From positions 124,001-188,000 of the forward strand of contig CAJNCS010000002.1 in NCBI GenBank assembly GCA_905221325.1: 64,000 nucleotides of DNA. Reading direction: 5' to 3'. The position numbers and the translations under genes were made by a program. The notes beneath the pieces are model-generated. The model searched no databases. It was not told where the DNA came from and saw only the letters and a list, made by a program, of their open reading frames with translations. Origin of the DNA: a bacterium (lineage in GTDB: Bacteria > Bacillota > Bacilli > Lactobacillales > Streptococcaceae). This document shows, piece after piece, positions 34,400 to 43,430 of the stretch; position 1 is the first letter of the stretch, and each line of letters opens with the position of its first letter.

Positions 34400-36181
34400 A
34401 TGAAAACACAATCTAGTTTGGCTCGTTTGTGGAGCTATTTAAAAGCCTACCGTTTTTCTGTTTTCTTTGCAGTCTTTCTAAAAATTTTGAGTGTGGTCAT
34501 GAGTGTCTTGGAGCCTTTTGTCTTGGGGCTAGCCATTACGGAGTTGACAAAGAATCTCTTAGATATGACTAAGGGCCTTTCAGACGCTCATATCAATACT
34601 GGCTACATCGGAACGGTTTTAATCATTTACCTCTTTAGAGGTCTCTTGTATGAACTTGGGTCTTATTATTCTAACTATTTCATGACCAATGCGGTCCAGT
34701 CTATGACCCAAGATCTGCGAAATGAAATGACTGAAAAAATCAATCGTATCCCTGTATCTTTCTTTGACAAACACCAATTTGGTGATTTATTGGGGCGCTT
34801 TACCAGTGATGTTGAGACAGTATCTAATGCCCTTCAACAGTCTTTCCTCCAAATTGTCAATGCTGTTCTGACGATTGTCCTCGTCATGGGAATGGTTTTA
34901 TACTTGAATTTTCAACTGGCTCTAGTAGTGATTCTATCCATTCCAGTGACCTATTTTGGTGCAAGAAGCATCCTGAAACGTTCTCAGCCTTATTTTAAAG
35001 AACAGGCAGCTATTTTAGGACGGATGAATGGCTATGTGCAGGAAAATCTCACAGGTTTTAATGTTTTGAAACTCTATGGTCGTGAGGAAACTTCTCATAA
35101 AGAATTTTCTAAGATTACAGACGATCTCCAACGTGTTGGTTTTAAAGCCAGCTTTATCTCTGGGCTCATGATGCCAGCCCTTCATGCTGTATCGGACTTG
35201 ACCTATCTGATCGTTGCAGTTCTTGGCGGTTTGCAAGTGATTGCGGGTCGTTTGACAGTGGGGAATATGCAGGCCTTTGTTCAGTACGTTTGGCAGGTCA
35301 GTCAGCCTATCCAAAACATCACACAACTTGCGGGTCAAATGCAAAGTGCCAAGTCTTCGCTCGATCGTATTTTCGACATCTTGGATGAGACAGAGGAAGT
35401 CAAGGGAGAAGAACTCGAAATCCTTGAACCTTTAACAGGTCAGGTGACTTTCAAGCAGGTTGACTTCCAGTATGTTGAAAACAAACCATTGATTCGGGAC
35501 TTTAATCTAGAAGTTCAACCGGGAGAGATGGTGGCGATTGTTGGCCCTACTGGAGCTGGTAAGACGACCTTGATCAATCTGCTTATGCGCTTTTACGATG
35601 TCACAGCAGGCGCAATCTTGGTTGACGGGCAGGATATTCGCCAGTTGTCACGTCAAGACTACCGCCGTCAGTTTGGGATGGTCTTACAGGATGCTTGGCT
35701 TTATGAAGGTACGATTAAAGAAAACCTACGTTTTGGAAATCTTGACGTCAGTGATGAGGAAATAATAGAAGCAGCTAAAGCAGCAAATGTAGATCACTTT
35801 ATCCGAACTCTTCCTGGTGGTTACAACATGGAGATGAACCAAGAGTCAAGCAATATTTCCCTCGGGCAAAAACAACTCTTGACCATCGCGCGTGCTCTCC
35901 TAGCCAATCCTAAAATTCTTATTCTGGATGAAGCGACTTCCTCTGTTGACACCCGTTTGGAACTCTTAATTCAAAAAGCTATGAAACGCTTGATGAAGGG
36001 AAGAACCAGCTTTGTCATCGCCCACCGCCTCTCTACCATTCAAGAAGCGGATAAGATTCTCGTTCTTAAGGATGGACAGATTATTGAGCAGGGAAATCAT
36101 GAAAGCTTGCTCCAAGAAAAAGGTTTTTATTATGATTTGTACCAAAGCCAATTTTCGGGTAAATCTGATCAAGTCAGTTAA
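34400..36181 (+). CDS. ABC exporter half-transporter, subunit B (degenerate signature)
   Basis: A 593-residue partner of subunit A with six spans, a canonical Walker A (GPTGAGKT), an altered signature (ISLGQ in place of LSGGQ) and a normal Walker B glutamate (ILDEATSSVD). The site that pairs subunit A Walker motifs with this signature is therefore the degenerate one, and the opposite site is catalytic, exactly the arrangement known for heterodimeric exporters. AGGAGG lies five bases before ATG, eight bases after subunit A. Substrate unknown; drug or peptide efflux is typical. Confidence 0.9.
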   Translation: MKTQSSLARLWSYLKAYRFSVFFAVFLKILSVVMSVLEPFVLGLAITELTKNLLDMTKGLSDAHINTGYIGTVLIIYLFRGLLYELGSYYSNYFMTNAVQSMTQDLRNEMTEKINRIPVSFFDKHQFGDLLGRFTSDVETVSNALQQSFLQIVNAVLTIVLVMGMVLYLNFQLALVVILSIPVTYFGARSILKRSQPYFKEQAAILGRMNGYVQENLTGFNVLKLYGREETSHKEFSKITDDLQRVGFKASFISGLMMPALHAVSDLTYLIVAVLGGLQVIAGRLTVGNMQAFVQYVWQVSQPIQNITQLAGQMQSAKSSLDRIFDILDETEEVKGEELEILEPLTGQVTFKQVDFQYVENKPLIRDFNLEVQPGEMVAIVGPTGAGKTTLINLLMRFYDVTAGAILVDGQDIRQLSRQDYRRQFGMVLQDAWLYEGTIKENLRFGNLDVSDEEIIEAAKAANVDHFIRTLPGGYNMEMNQESSNISLGQKQLLTIARALLANPKILILDEATSSVDTRLELLIQKAMKRLMKGRTSFVIAHRLSTIQEADKILVLKDGQIIEQGNHESLLQEKGFYYDLYQSQFSGKSDQVS

Positions 36182-36248
36182 TCAAAACTGTCTAGACTAT
36201 TCTTAAATTATCAGTCTATTGCAACTTTTTTAATATGGGTTAATTTTC

Positions 36249-36277
36249 TTGCTTTTGTCTACTAGGTGTAGTATACT
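36249..36277 (+). promoter_or_regulatory. Promoter of dpr
   Basis: TTGCTT (36249-36254), 17-base spacer, TATACT (36272-36277). The leader contains the palindrome ATAATATTAT (36309-36318), too short to be called a PerR box. Confidence 0.7.
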
Positions 36278-36330
36278 GAGATAGTAATCAATAAATATGG
36301 TTGCAAAAATAATATTATGAGGTGAGAAAA

Positions 36331-36849
36331 ATGGTAGAATTGAAAAAAGATGCATTAAAAGACGTAACAACATTATCTAAAACAGCGCCAGTAGCACTGG
36401 CAAAAACAAAGGAAGTATTGAACCAAGCAGTAGCGGACTTGTATGTGGCTCACATTGCCCTTCACCAAGTTCATTGGTATATGCGTGGCCGTGGCTTCTT
36501 GGTATGGCATCCAAAAATGGATGAATACATGGATAGCCTTGATGGTTATCTTGACGAAATCAGCGAACGTTTGATCACCCTTGGTGGAAAACCTTACTCA
36601 ACTTTGACAGAATTCCTTCAACACAGTGAAATTGAAGAAGAAGAAGGAGAATTCCGTAACGTTGAAGAAAGCTTGGAACGTGTTCTAGCGATTTATCGCT
36701 ACCTCATCGCTCTTTTCCAAAAAGCTTTGGATGTGACTGATGAAGAAGGCGATGATGTTACAAACGATATCTTTGTTGGTGCTAAGGCTGAACTTGAGAA
36801 AACAGTTTGGATGCTTGCAGCAGAACTTGGACAAGCTCCTGGTTTGTAA
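36331..36849 (+). CDS. dpr: Dps-like peroxide resistance protein
   Basis: A 172-residue Dps ferritin. The inter-subunit ferroxidase ligands lie in HQVHWYMRG (about 46-54) and [14 protein letters not shown] (about 67-80). Twelve subunits store iron and so suppress Fenton chemistry; in catalase-negative streptococci Dpr is the main shield against self-made peroxide. The start at 36331 follows GAGGTGAG. It is a single-gene unit with its own promoter and terminator. Confidence 0.94.
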   Translation: MVELKKDALKDVTTLSKTAPVALAKTKEVLNQAVADLYVAHIALHQVHWYMRGRGFLVWHPKMDEYMDSLDGYLDEISERLITLGGKPYSTLTEFLQHSEIEEEEGEFRNVEESLERVLAIYRYLIALFQKALDVTDEEGDDVTNDIFVGAKAELEKTVWMLAAELGQAPGL

Positions 36850-36916
36850 AATATAGTTGCTACCCCTTTTATCATGAGGTGCTTGATAAGTGCCCATGAC
36901 CAATATCTTTTAAAAG

Positions 36917-36949
36917 TCATGTAACTGTAAACAGTTGCATGATTTTTTT
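36917..36949 (+). terminator. Terminator of dpr
   Basis: TCATGTAACTG / CAGTTGCATGA with loop TAAA, followed by seven T. Confidence 0.93.
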
Positions 36950-36970
36950 GTTTGCTGGACTTAGGACACA

Positions 36971-36999
36971 TTGTCAAAAGTAGGATTTTACGGTATAAT
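36971..36999 (+). promoter_or_regulatory. Promoter of the YjdM gene
   Basis: TTGTCA (36971-36976), 17-base spacer, TATAAT (36994-36999). Confidence 0.82.
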
Positions 37000-37058
37000 A
37001 GTTGCTGTTCGAGAAATTTTGATTTTCAAAAAATAGTTAAATGTTATAAGGAGAACCC

Positions 37059-37397
37059 ATGAACAACTTACCAAATTGTCCAAAATGTAATTCAGAATAT
37101 GTCTACGAAGATGGAAGTCTCTTGGTCTGCCCAGAGTGTGCCTATGAATGGAACCCTGCAGAAGTTGCAGAAGTAGAAGAAGGTGTTGTTGCTATCGATG
37201 CCAATGGAAATAAATTGGCTGACGGCGATACTGTAACTCTTATCAAGGACTTGAAAGTAAAAGGTGCGCCAAAGGATTTGAAACAAGGAACTCGTGTCAA
37301 AAATATCCGTATCGTAGAAGGTGACCACAACATCGACTGTAAGATTGATGGCTTTGGAGCTATGAAACTCAAGTCAGAATTTGTTAAGAAAATCTAG
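37059..37397 (+). CDS. YjdM/PhnA-like zinc-ribbon protein
   Basis: A 112-residue protein with an N-terminal zinc ribbon (CPKC ... CPEC, about 7-30) and a C-terminal YjdM domain ([15 protein letters not shown]...[12 protein letters not shown]). Although labelled alkylphosphonate-utilisation in many genomes, the family is not part of the C-P lyase and its role is unknown. AAGGAG precedes the ATG. The Pr6Pr-type gene follows two bases after the stop. Confidence 0.88.
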   Translation: MNNLPNCPKCNSEYVYEDGSLLVCPECAYEWNPAEVAEVEEGVVAIDANGNKLADGDTVTLIKDLKVKGAPKDLKQGTRVKNIRIVEGDHNIDCKIDGFGAMKLKSEFVKKI

Positions 37398-37399
37398 CC

Positions 37400-38023
37400 A
37401 TGAAACTGAATTATAAATTTATCTTTTATAGTCGTGTACTTTTGTTCTTAGCGGCATTTACAGGGGTTTATCTAGAGATTACCAAGCACGGTGGTTTTGG
37501 TATGCTCCTTTACTACACAGTGTTGTCCAATCTTTTGGTAACGATTTTCACGGGTTATCTGCTCCGTGTGATGAGCCGTTCAGGTGAACATTGGCAAAGT
37601 CCGACCTTGCTTCGTCTCAAGGGTGGAGTTACCATGAGTATCATGATTACCTGTGTGATTTACCATTTTATGCTTGCTCCGATTGCGACAGATTTTTACC
37701 GTGTGGAAAATTTCCTTTGCCACTATATCGTTCCACTCTGGTTTTTAGCCGACACCCTCTTCTTTGATAAACAGGGTCAATACAAGATCTGGGATCCAGT
37801 CTTGTGGACCATCTTACCCTTGGTTTATATGATTTTTGCCTTGTTCAATGGCTTGGTCTTGAAACTCAATATTCCGAATTCCAAGGACAATCCCTTCCCT
37901 TATTTCTTTTTAAATGTGAACAAGGGTTGGGACGTGGTTATCAAATGGTGTTTGATCATTTTTGTGGCCTATATGGTTGCAGGCTTCATCTTTTATCTGA
38001 TCAAGCAAATCAAGCGAAAATAG
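37400..38023 (+). CDS. Pr6Pr-like six-span membrane protein
   Basis: A 207-residue membrane protein with about six spans and conserved polar residues in spans (LLYYTVLSNLL, CHYIVPLWFLADTLFF). It looks like the bacterial Pr6Pr/FAR-17a-AIG1-like family, some eukaryotic members of which hydrolyse fatty-acid esters of hydroxy fatty acids. Function here unknown. It follows the YjdM gene by two bases with no good ribosome site, so it is probably translated by coupling. Confidence 0.78.
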   Translation: MKLNYKFIFYSRVLLFLAAFTGVYLEITKHGGFGMLLYYTVLSNLLVTIFTGYLLRVMSRSGEHWQSPTLLRLKGGVTMSIMITCVIYHFMLAPIATDFYRVENFLCHYIVPLWFLADTLFFDKQGQYKIWDPVLWTILPLVYMIFALFNGLVLKLNIPNSKDNPFPYFFLNVNKGWDVVIKWCLIIFVAYMVAGFIFYLIKQIKRK

Positions 38024-38045
38024 TCTTCCTATTAGGAAAGTTAGG

Positions 38046-38082
38046 ACGGAGTCTCTAGTTCAATCGGGCTCCTTCTTTTCTT
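38046..38082 (+). terminator. Probable terminator
   Basis: GGAGTC...GGCTCC imperfect stem, then TTCTTTTC. Confidence 0.5.
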
Positions 38083-38135
38083 GCCATCTTCCTTTTAAAA
38101 GGATAAACAGTGAGAAATATATAGAAAGAAAATCC

Positions 38136-39287
38136 ATGAAACAATTTTTAGAACGGGCTAGTATTTTAGCCCTCTCCCTCGTTTTGATTACCTCCTTTTC
38201 CATCTCAAGTGCTCTGCCAGCCATGTTTGACTACTATCAAGGCTACCCCAAAGAACAAATCGAGCTCTTGGTCAGCCTTCCTTCTTTTGGAATTATGATC
38301 ATGCTGATTTTAAATGGTTTTTTGGAACGTTTGTTTCCTGAGCGTCTTCAGATTAGTTTAGGGCTTCTCATCCTCTCTATTGGGGGAACAGCCCCCTTCT
38401 GGTATCAGGATTATAACTTTGTCTTTGCGATGCGGATTTTATTTGGTTTGGGTGTGGGGATGATCAATGCCAAAGCCATTTCTATTATCAGTGAACGCTA
38501 TCATGGAAAGACACGAATCCAGATGCTGGGGCTCCGCGGATCGGCAGAAGTTGTCGGGGCATCGATTTTGACTCTAGTGGTAGGTCAACTCTTATCCCTG
38601 GGATGGACAGTGACCTTCTTGGCCTACAGTGCGGGATTTTTAGTATTGATCCTTTATCTGCTCTTTGTCCCTTATGGGAAAGAAAAGAAAGAAACAAAGA
38701 AAAAAGAGGCCGAAACGACTCGTTTGACAGGACAGATGAAAGGCTTGATTTTTCTATTGGCTGTCGAAGCAGCAGTTGTTGTCTGCACCAACACAGCTAT
38801 CACCATTCGTATCCCTAGTTTGATGGTGGAAAGAGGTCTCGGGGATGCTCAATTATCTAGTTTTGTTCTTAGTGTCATGCAGCTGATTGGGATTGTAGCT
38901 GGTGTGAGTTTTTCTTTCTTGATTTCTCTCTTTAAAGAAAGATTGCTCCTTTGGTCAGGCATTACCTTTGGATTGGGGCAGATTGTGATTGCCTTGTCTC
39001 CATCATTGGGTGTGATGGTAGTTGGAAGTATTGTGGCAGGTTTTTCTTATAGTGTAGCCTTGACCACTGTCTTTCAGCTTCTTTCTGAAAGAATTCCAGC
39101 TAACCTTCTTAATCAGGCAACGTCTTTCGCAGTGCTAGGATGTAGCTTTGGAGCCTTTACGACACCTTTCGTCCTGGGAGCTGTCGGTATGGTCACTCAA
39201 AACGGGATGCTGGTCTTCACTATTCTAGGATGCTGGTTGATATTGACTTCCGTATTTGTCATGGTTTCTCTTCGAAAGAAAGCTTAG
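38136..39287 (+). CDS. MFS transporter
   Basis: A 383-residue major facilitator with twelve spans in two halves joined by a charged loop (about 180-205, KEKKETKKKEAE). The motif-A-like loop (SERYHGKTRIQ) and the GLGVGMINAK region fit the drug/CynX-like MFS groups. Substrate unknown. The ribosome site is weak (AGAAAGAAA). The stop codon lies in the arm of its own terminator. Confidence 0.83.
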   Translation: MKQFLERASILALSLVLITSFSISSALPAMFDYYQGYPKEQIELLVSLPSFGIMIMLILNGFLERLFPERLQISLGLLILSIGGTAPFWYQDYNFVFAMRILFGLGVGMINAKAISIISERYHGKTRIQMLGLRGSAEVVGASILTLVVGQLLSLGWTVTFLAYSAGFLVLILYLLFVPYGKEKKETKKKEAETTRLTGQMKGLIFLLAVEAAVVVCTNTAITIRIPSLMVERGLGDAQLSSFVLSVMQLIGIVAGVSFSFLISLFKERLLLWSGITFGLGQIVIALSPSLGVMVVGSIVAGFSYSVALTTVFQLLSERIPANLLNQATSFAVLGCSFGAFTTPFVLGAVGMVTQNGMLVFTILGCWLILTSVFVMVSLRKKA

Positions 39288-39310
39288 GATTGATTTCCTA
39301 AGTTTTTCTT
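39283..39310 (+). terminator. Terminator of the MFS gene
   Basis: CTTAGGA (39283-39289) / TCCTAAG (39296-39302), then TTTTTCTTTTT; the first arm contains the stop codon. Confidence 0.82.
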
Positions 39311-39348
39311 TTTCATTTTTGTCCCCAGACAATTCTCTTTCTTTAAAC

Positions 39349-39377
39349 TTGTTTGTACTATTATTTCCTGATAAAAT
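39349..39377 (+). promoter_or_regulatory. Promoter of truA, predicting a leaderless transcript
   Basis: TTGTTT (39349-39354), 17-base spacer, extended -10 TGATAAAAT ending at 39377. Seven bases on is the A of the truA ATG (39384). Confidence 0.75.
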
Positions 39378-39383
39378 AGACAC

Positions 39384-40133
39384 ATGACAAGATATAAAGC
39401 AACTATTTCCTATGATGGTTACGCTTTTGCTGGCTTTCAGCGCCAGCCTCATACGCGGAGCGTTCAGGAGGAAATCGAAAAAACCTTAACTAGACTTAAT
39501 AAGGGACAAGCTATCACTGTTCACGGTGCTGGTAGGACTGATAGTGGGGTTCATGCCCTGGGGCAGGTCATTCATTTTGATCTGCCCTATCAGATGGATG
39601 AGGAAAAACTCCGTTTTGCTCTGGATACCCAGTCTCCTGAAGATATCGATGTGATTTCGATTGAGGTTGTGGCAGATGATTTTCATTGCCGTTATGCTAA
39701 GCATAGCAAGACCTATGAGTTTATCGTGGATAGGGGGCGTCCCAAAAATCCTATGCGTCGTCACTATGCCACTCACTTTCCTTATCCACTTGATGTGGAA
39801 CGGATGCAGGCGGCCATCAAAAAGCTAGAGGGAACCCATGATTTTACTGGTTTTACAGCATCTGGAACCAGTGTAGAGGACAAGGTTCGAACCATTACAG
39901 AAGCAAGTCTAACAGTCGATGAGACAGGGCAGTTTTTGACCTTTACCTTTTCAGGAAATGGTTTCTTGTATAAGCAGATTCGCAATATGGTGGGGACGCT
40001 GCTCAAAATCGGAAACAACCGCATGCCAGTTGAGCAGATTGACTTGATTTTAGAGAAGAAGGACAGGCAACTTGCAGGTCCCACGGCTGCACCGAATGGC
40101 TTGTATTTAAAGGAGATTCGTTATGAAGAATAA
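39384..40133 (+). CDS. truA: tRNA pseudouridine synthase A
   Basis: A 249-residue TruA that makes pseudouridine at tRNA positions 38-40. The catalytic Asp is D53 in [14 protein letters not shown] (48-61). There is no Shine-Dalgarno; the promoter at 39349-39377 puts the transcript start on the ATG, so the mRNA is probably leaderless. The end overlaps the start of the kinase gene by 11 bases, and that gene overlaps the next by 23, so the three form one compact operon. Confidence 0.94.
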   Translation: MTRYKATISYDGYAFAGFQRQPHTRSVQEEIEKTLTRLNKGQAITVHGAGRTDSGVHALGQVIHFDLPYQMDEEKLRFALDTQSPEDIDVISIEVVADDFHCRYAKHSKTYEFIVDRGRPKNPMRRHYATHFPYPLDVERMQAAIKKLEGTHDFTGFTASGTSVEDKVRTITEASLTVDETGQFLTFTFSGNGFLYKQIRNMVGTLLKIGNNRMPVEQIDLILEKKDRQLAGPTAAPNGLYLKEIRYEE

Positions 40134-40896
40134 TCGTATTTTAGCCCTTTCTGGGAATGATATTTTTAGTGGTGGCGGTTTATCAGCCGATCTTGCTACC
40201 TATACCTTAAACGGCTTGCATGGTTTTGTAGCAGTGACTTGTTTGACAGCCTTGACCGAAAAGGGCTTTGAAGTCTTTCCTACGGATGATACTATTTTTC
40301 AACATGAGCTAGACAGCTTGCGTGATGTGGACTTTGCAGGGATTAAGATTGGCCTTCTCCCTACTGTCAGTGTGGCTGAGAAAGCCTTGGACTTTATCAA
40401 ACAACGATCAGGAGTACCTGTGGTGTTAGACCCTGTCTTGGTCTGTAAGGAAACGCACGATGTAGCTGTCAGCCAACTCTGCCAAGAGTTGATTCGCTTT
40501 TTCCCTCATGTCAGTGTGATTACGCCAAATCTCCCAGAAGCAGAATTATTAGCTGGTCAAGAGATCAAAACCTTGGAAGATATGAAAACTGCAGCGCAGA
40601 AATTGCATGACTTGGGAGCGCCAGCAGTCATTATCAAGGGAGGTAATCGTCTCAGTCAGGATAAGGCAGTAGATGTCTTTTATGATGGACAAAATTTTAC
40701 GATTCTAGAAAATCCCGTCATCCAAGGGCAAAATGCAGGGGCAGGATGTACCTTTGCCTCAAGCATTGCCAGTCACTTGGTTAAAGGGGATGAACTTTTA
40801 CCAGCAGTAGAGAGCTCGAAAGCTTTCGTTTACCGTGCTATTGCACAAGCAGATCAATATGGAGTAAGACAATATGAAGCAAACCAAAACAACTAA
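40123..40896 (+). CDS. pdxK: Pyridoxine/hydroxymethylpyrimidine kinase (PdxK/ThiD family)
   Basis: A 257-residue ribokinase-fold enzyme. [12 protein letters not shown] (substrate loop), LPEAELL and the C-terminal anion hole GAGCTFAS (about 206-213, in place of GTGC) mark the ThiD/PdxK group. Because the next gene is an ECF S-component of the vitamin type and no thiamin genes are near, a pyridoxine salvage kinase is more likely than ThiD. It begins inside truA and ends inside the S-component gene. The exact substrate is inference. Confidence 0.85.
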   Translation: MKNNRILALSGNDIFSGGGLSADLATYTLNGLHGFVAVTCLTALTEKGFEVFPTDDTIFQHELDSLRDVDFAGIKIGLLPTVSVAEKALDFIKQRSGVPVVLDPVLVCKETHDVAVSQLCQELIRFFPHVSVITPNLPEAELLAGQEIKTLEDMKTAAQKLHDLGAPAVIIKGGNRLSQDKAVDVFYDGQNFTILENPVIQGQNAGAGCTFASSIASHLVKGDELLPAVESSKAFVYRAIAQADQYGVRQYEANQNN

Positions 40897-41335
40897 AATC
40901 GCTCTTTTATCTCTATTAACCGCCCTTTCTGTGGTTCTAGGTTATTTCTTAAAAATCCCGACACCAACAGGTATTCTAACTCTCTTAGATGCGGGTATCT
41001 TCTTTGCGGCCTTCTACTTTGGTAGTAAAGAGGGGGCTGTCGTTGGAGGTCTAGCAGGTTTCTTGATTGACCTCTTATCAGGCTACCCTCAGTGGATGTT
41101 CTTTAGCTTGATCAACCATGGCTTGCAGGGATTTTTCGCAGGATTTAAAGGGAAATCTCAGTGGCTAGGACTTATCTTGGCAACGATTGTCATGGTAGGG
41201 GGCTACGCCTTGGGTTCAACTTTGATGAATGGCTGGGCAGCAGCCCTACCAGAAATCCTACCAAACTTCCTGCAAAATATCGTGGGTATGGTTGTGGGGT
41301 TTGTGCTTAGTCAAAGTATTAAGAAAATTAAGTAA
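40874..41335 (+). CDS. ECF transporter S-component (probable vitamin B6 or pyrimidine importer)
   Basis: A 153-residue, six-span S-component (PF07155/PF12822-like): basic start [17 protein letters not shown], then PTPTGILTLLDAGIFFAAF and GGLAGFLIDLLSGYP. Such proteins bind a vitamin and use a shared EcfAA'T module encoded elsewhere. Coupling to a PdxK/ThiD-type kinase points to pyridoxine (PdxU2) or hydroxymethylpyrimidine (HmpT). The start overlaps the kinase gene by 23 bases. Confidence 0.85.
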   Translation: MKQTKTTKIALLSLLTALSVVLGYFLKIPTPTGILTLLDAGIFFAAFYFGSKEGAVVGGLAGFLIDLLSGYPQWMFFSLINHGLQGFFAGFKGKSQWLGLILATIVMVGGYALGSTLMNGWAAALPEILPNFLQNIVGMVVGFVLSQSIKKIK

Positions 41336-41364
41336 AGCGGCTGGAGAAAAGTTCTAAAAATCAG

Positions 41365-41412
41365 AAAAACGCATAATATCAGGTGTTGAAAAACCTTGAT
41401 ATTATGCGTTTT
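41365..41412. terminator. Bidirectional terminator between truA operon and pepQ
   Basis: Sixteen-base perfect arms AAAACGCATAATATCA / TGATATTATGCGTTTT, serving the converging transcripts. Confidence 0.92.
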
Positions 41413-41437
41413 ATTGTGGGAAGATTTTTGAAGAATA

Positions 41438-42520
41438 TTAATCAAAATAAAGCAAATCTTTGCTGGTGCTTGTAAAGAGGTCAAAGCCATCCTTAGTAAC
41501 AACACCACAGTCTTCGATACGAACGCCGACTTTGCCAGGGATATAGATACCAGGTTCGACTGAGAAGCACATGCCTTCTTCGATGACCATGTCATTTCCT
41601 TCCATGATAGATGGGAATTCGTGGACATCCATACCGATACCGTGACCGAGACGGTGGTTGAAGTACTCACCATAACCAGCTTTTTCAATGACTTCACGGG
41701 CAGCGCGGTCCACTTCATGAGCAGTCACACCTGGCTTGATAAAGTCAAGAGCAGCTTGTTGGGCTTCAAGGGTCAAGTTGTAGATATCTTTTTTGAATTG
41801 GTCTGGTTTGCCGACAGCGACCGTACGAGTCATATCTGAGGCGTAGCCATTAACCATAACACCGAGGTCAAAGAGGAGAAGAGCATCATTTTCAACTTTG
41901 TTTGCACCAGGAATTCCGTGTGGATTTGCAGCGTTATCGCCAGTCAAGACCATGGTATCAAAGCTCATTTCATAGCCTTCACGTTTCATAGCAAAGTCGA
42001 TTTGGGCGATGATATCTGTCTCAGTCTTATCAAGGGAAATGTTGTCAAAACCAACTTTGACAGCTTTATCAGCATAGAGCCCTGCAACCATCATTTTTTG
42101 GACTTCGTCAGCTGATTTGATGAGGCGCATGCGTTGGATGCGAGGAGTGAGGTTTTCAAACTCAGCAGTTTCAAATACAGTTTTCAAGCCATGGTATTTG
42201 GTCAAGATGAGATTGTCAAACTCAACAGCGACACGTTTGAAGTCGTGCTGAGGCAAAGCGTTTTTGATTTTTTGCCAAGGATTTTCAGAATCCACATAGC
42301 CCACAACTGGGAAAGAGACAGTGTTGCTTGCACGTTCTACTTCAAGAGCTGGGACAAAGAGGAGAGGTTCCTGATCCGCTAGGACAAAGAGGAACATTTG
42401 GCGTTCATGGGGATCACTGTAAAAGCCAGTGAGGTAATTGATAGTGACGGGGTCAGATACGACAGCGACGTCTAGTTTTTCTGATTCAAGATATGTTACG
42501 ATTTGTTGTAATTTAGACAT
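41438..42520 (-). CDS. pepQ: Xaa-Pro dipeptidase
   Basis: A 360-residue M24B peptidase that cleaves X-Pro dipeptides. Metal ligands are in DLGVMVNGYASDMTR (two Asp), HRLGHGIGMDVHE (His), MCFSVEPGIY (Glu) and VRIEDCGVV (Glu). The N-terminal creatinase-like domain is complete. GAAGG precedes the ATG. It is expressed alone and converges with the truA operon at a shared terminator. Confidence 0.94.
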   Translation of the reverse strand: MSKLQQIVTYLESEKLDVAVVSDPVTINYLTGFYSDPHERQMFLFVLADQEPLLFVPALEVERASNTVSFPVVGYVDSENPWQKIKNALPQHDFKRVAVEFDNLILTKYHGLKTVFETAEFENLTPRIQRMRLIKSADEVQKMMVAGLYADKAVKVGFDNISLDKTETDIIAQIDFAMKREGYEMSFDTMVLTGDNAANPHGIPGANKVENDALLLFDLGVMVNGYASDMTRTVAVGKPDQFKKDIYNLTLEAQQAALDFIKPGVTAHEVDRAAREVIEKAGYGEYFNHRLGHGIGMDVHEFPSIMEGNDMVIEEGMCFSVEPGIYIPGKVGVRIEDCGVVTKDGFDLFTSTSKDLLYFD

Positions 42521-42597
42521 ATGCTACCTTCTTTCTACCCCTCTATTTTGGCAAAAAATGAGAGAAAATGCAAGGGAGAAGGGTAAAAGAACAGGTA

Positions 42598-42630
42598 AAA
42601 AGAACTCCGACAAGATAGGGGAGTTCTTTG
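42598..42630 (-). terminator. Terminator of murT-gatD
   Basis: Minus strand AGAACTCC / GGAGTTCT stem (42627-42601), then TTTTT. Confidence 0.85.
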
Positions 42631-42647
42631 ATATGGTTTTCTTTGGT

Positions 42648-43430
42648 TTAAGAAAAGTCAGCTTTGCTTTTGACGTCGCTGTATTCTTCAGCGATTTCTT
42701 GGCTGAGAATGTCCTCATAGGCAGGGAGTTGGATATCCTGACCGTATTTTTTCCGGAGGGCAGTAGTGACTAGGCGATAAGCTAGATTGGCATTACGAGA
42801 GAGGATAGGTCCGTGGAAGTAGGAACCAAAGACATTCTTATAATGAACCCCTTCACCGACCTTTTCTTCGTTATTCCCATTTCCGTAGACAACTTTGCCG
42901 AGTGGTTTTTGATCATCCGAGAGGAAAGTACGACCTTGGTGGTTTTCAAATCCGTAGTAGGTTTCATCGAATTCTTCATTGTGAATCTTGATGTCACCGA
43001 TAAAGCGGTTATTGGTCTGGTTGAGCGTGTAGTGGTCCATGACACCCAGCCCTTCGATACGCTTGCCTGAAGCTTCAACATAATATTGACCCAATAGTTG
43101 GAAACCACCACAGATAGCTAGAACAACCCCGTCGTTTTGGATGTAGTTGTCAATGCTCTCTTTTTTAGCAGGTAAGTCTCCTGCGATGATACTTTGTTCA
43201 AAGTCTTGACCGCCACCGAAAAAGGCGATATCGTAGTGATTTTCGTCAAAGACATCATGGAGAGAAACGATGTCAACCGTTACATGAGCCCCCAGCTTTT
43301 CAGCCACATACTTGAGCATAAGGATGTTTCCATTGTCTCCATAGGTATTCATGAGGTTCCCATAGAGGTGGGCGATGTTGAGCTGATAAGGGTAGTTGCC
43401 AGCTTTTGAGGAAAGTGAAGTATAAACCAT
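42648..43430 (-). CDS. gatD: Lipid II isoglutaminyl synthase, glutaminase subunit GatD
   Basis: A 260-residue class I glutamine amidotransferase-like subunit. The nucleophile Cys is C107 in [19 protein letters not shown] and the later His (FHGPIL) complete the site. With MurT it amidates the D-Glu of the lipid II stem peptide to isoglutamine, which is needed for normal cross-linking in streptococci. The gene overlaps murT by one base. A terminator follows. Confidence 0.92.
   Translation of the reverse strand: MVYTSLSSKAGNYPYQLNIAHLYGNLMNTYGDNGNILMLKYVAEKLGAHVTVDIVSLHDVFDENHYDIAFFGGGQDFEQSIIAGDLPAKKESIDNYIQNDGVVLAICGGFQLLGQYYVEASGKRIEGLGVMDHYTLNQTNNRFIGDIKIHNEEFDETYYGFENHQGRTFLSDDQKPLGKVVYGNGNNEEKVGEGVHYKNVFGSYFHGPILSRNANLAYRLVTTALRKKYGQDIQLPAYEDILSQEIAEEYSDVKSKADFS

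Noticed and set aside
36309..36318. ATAATATTAT in the dpr leader as a PerR box
   Set aside because: Only 10 bases and lacking the full 15-base PerR pattern; kept as a note only.
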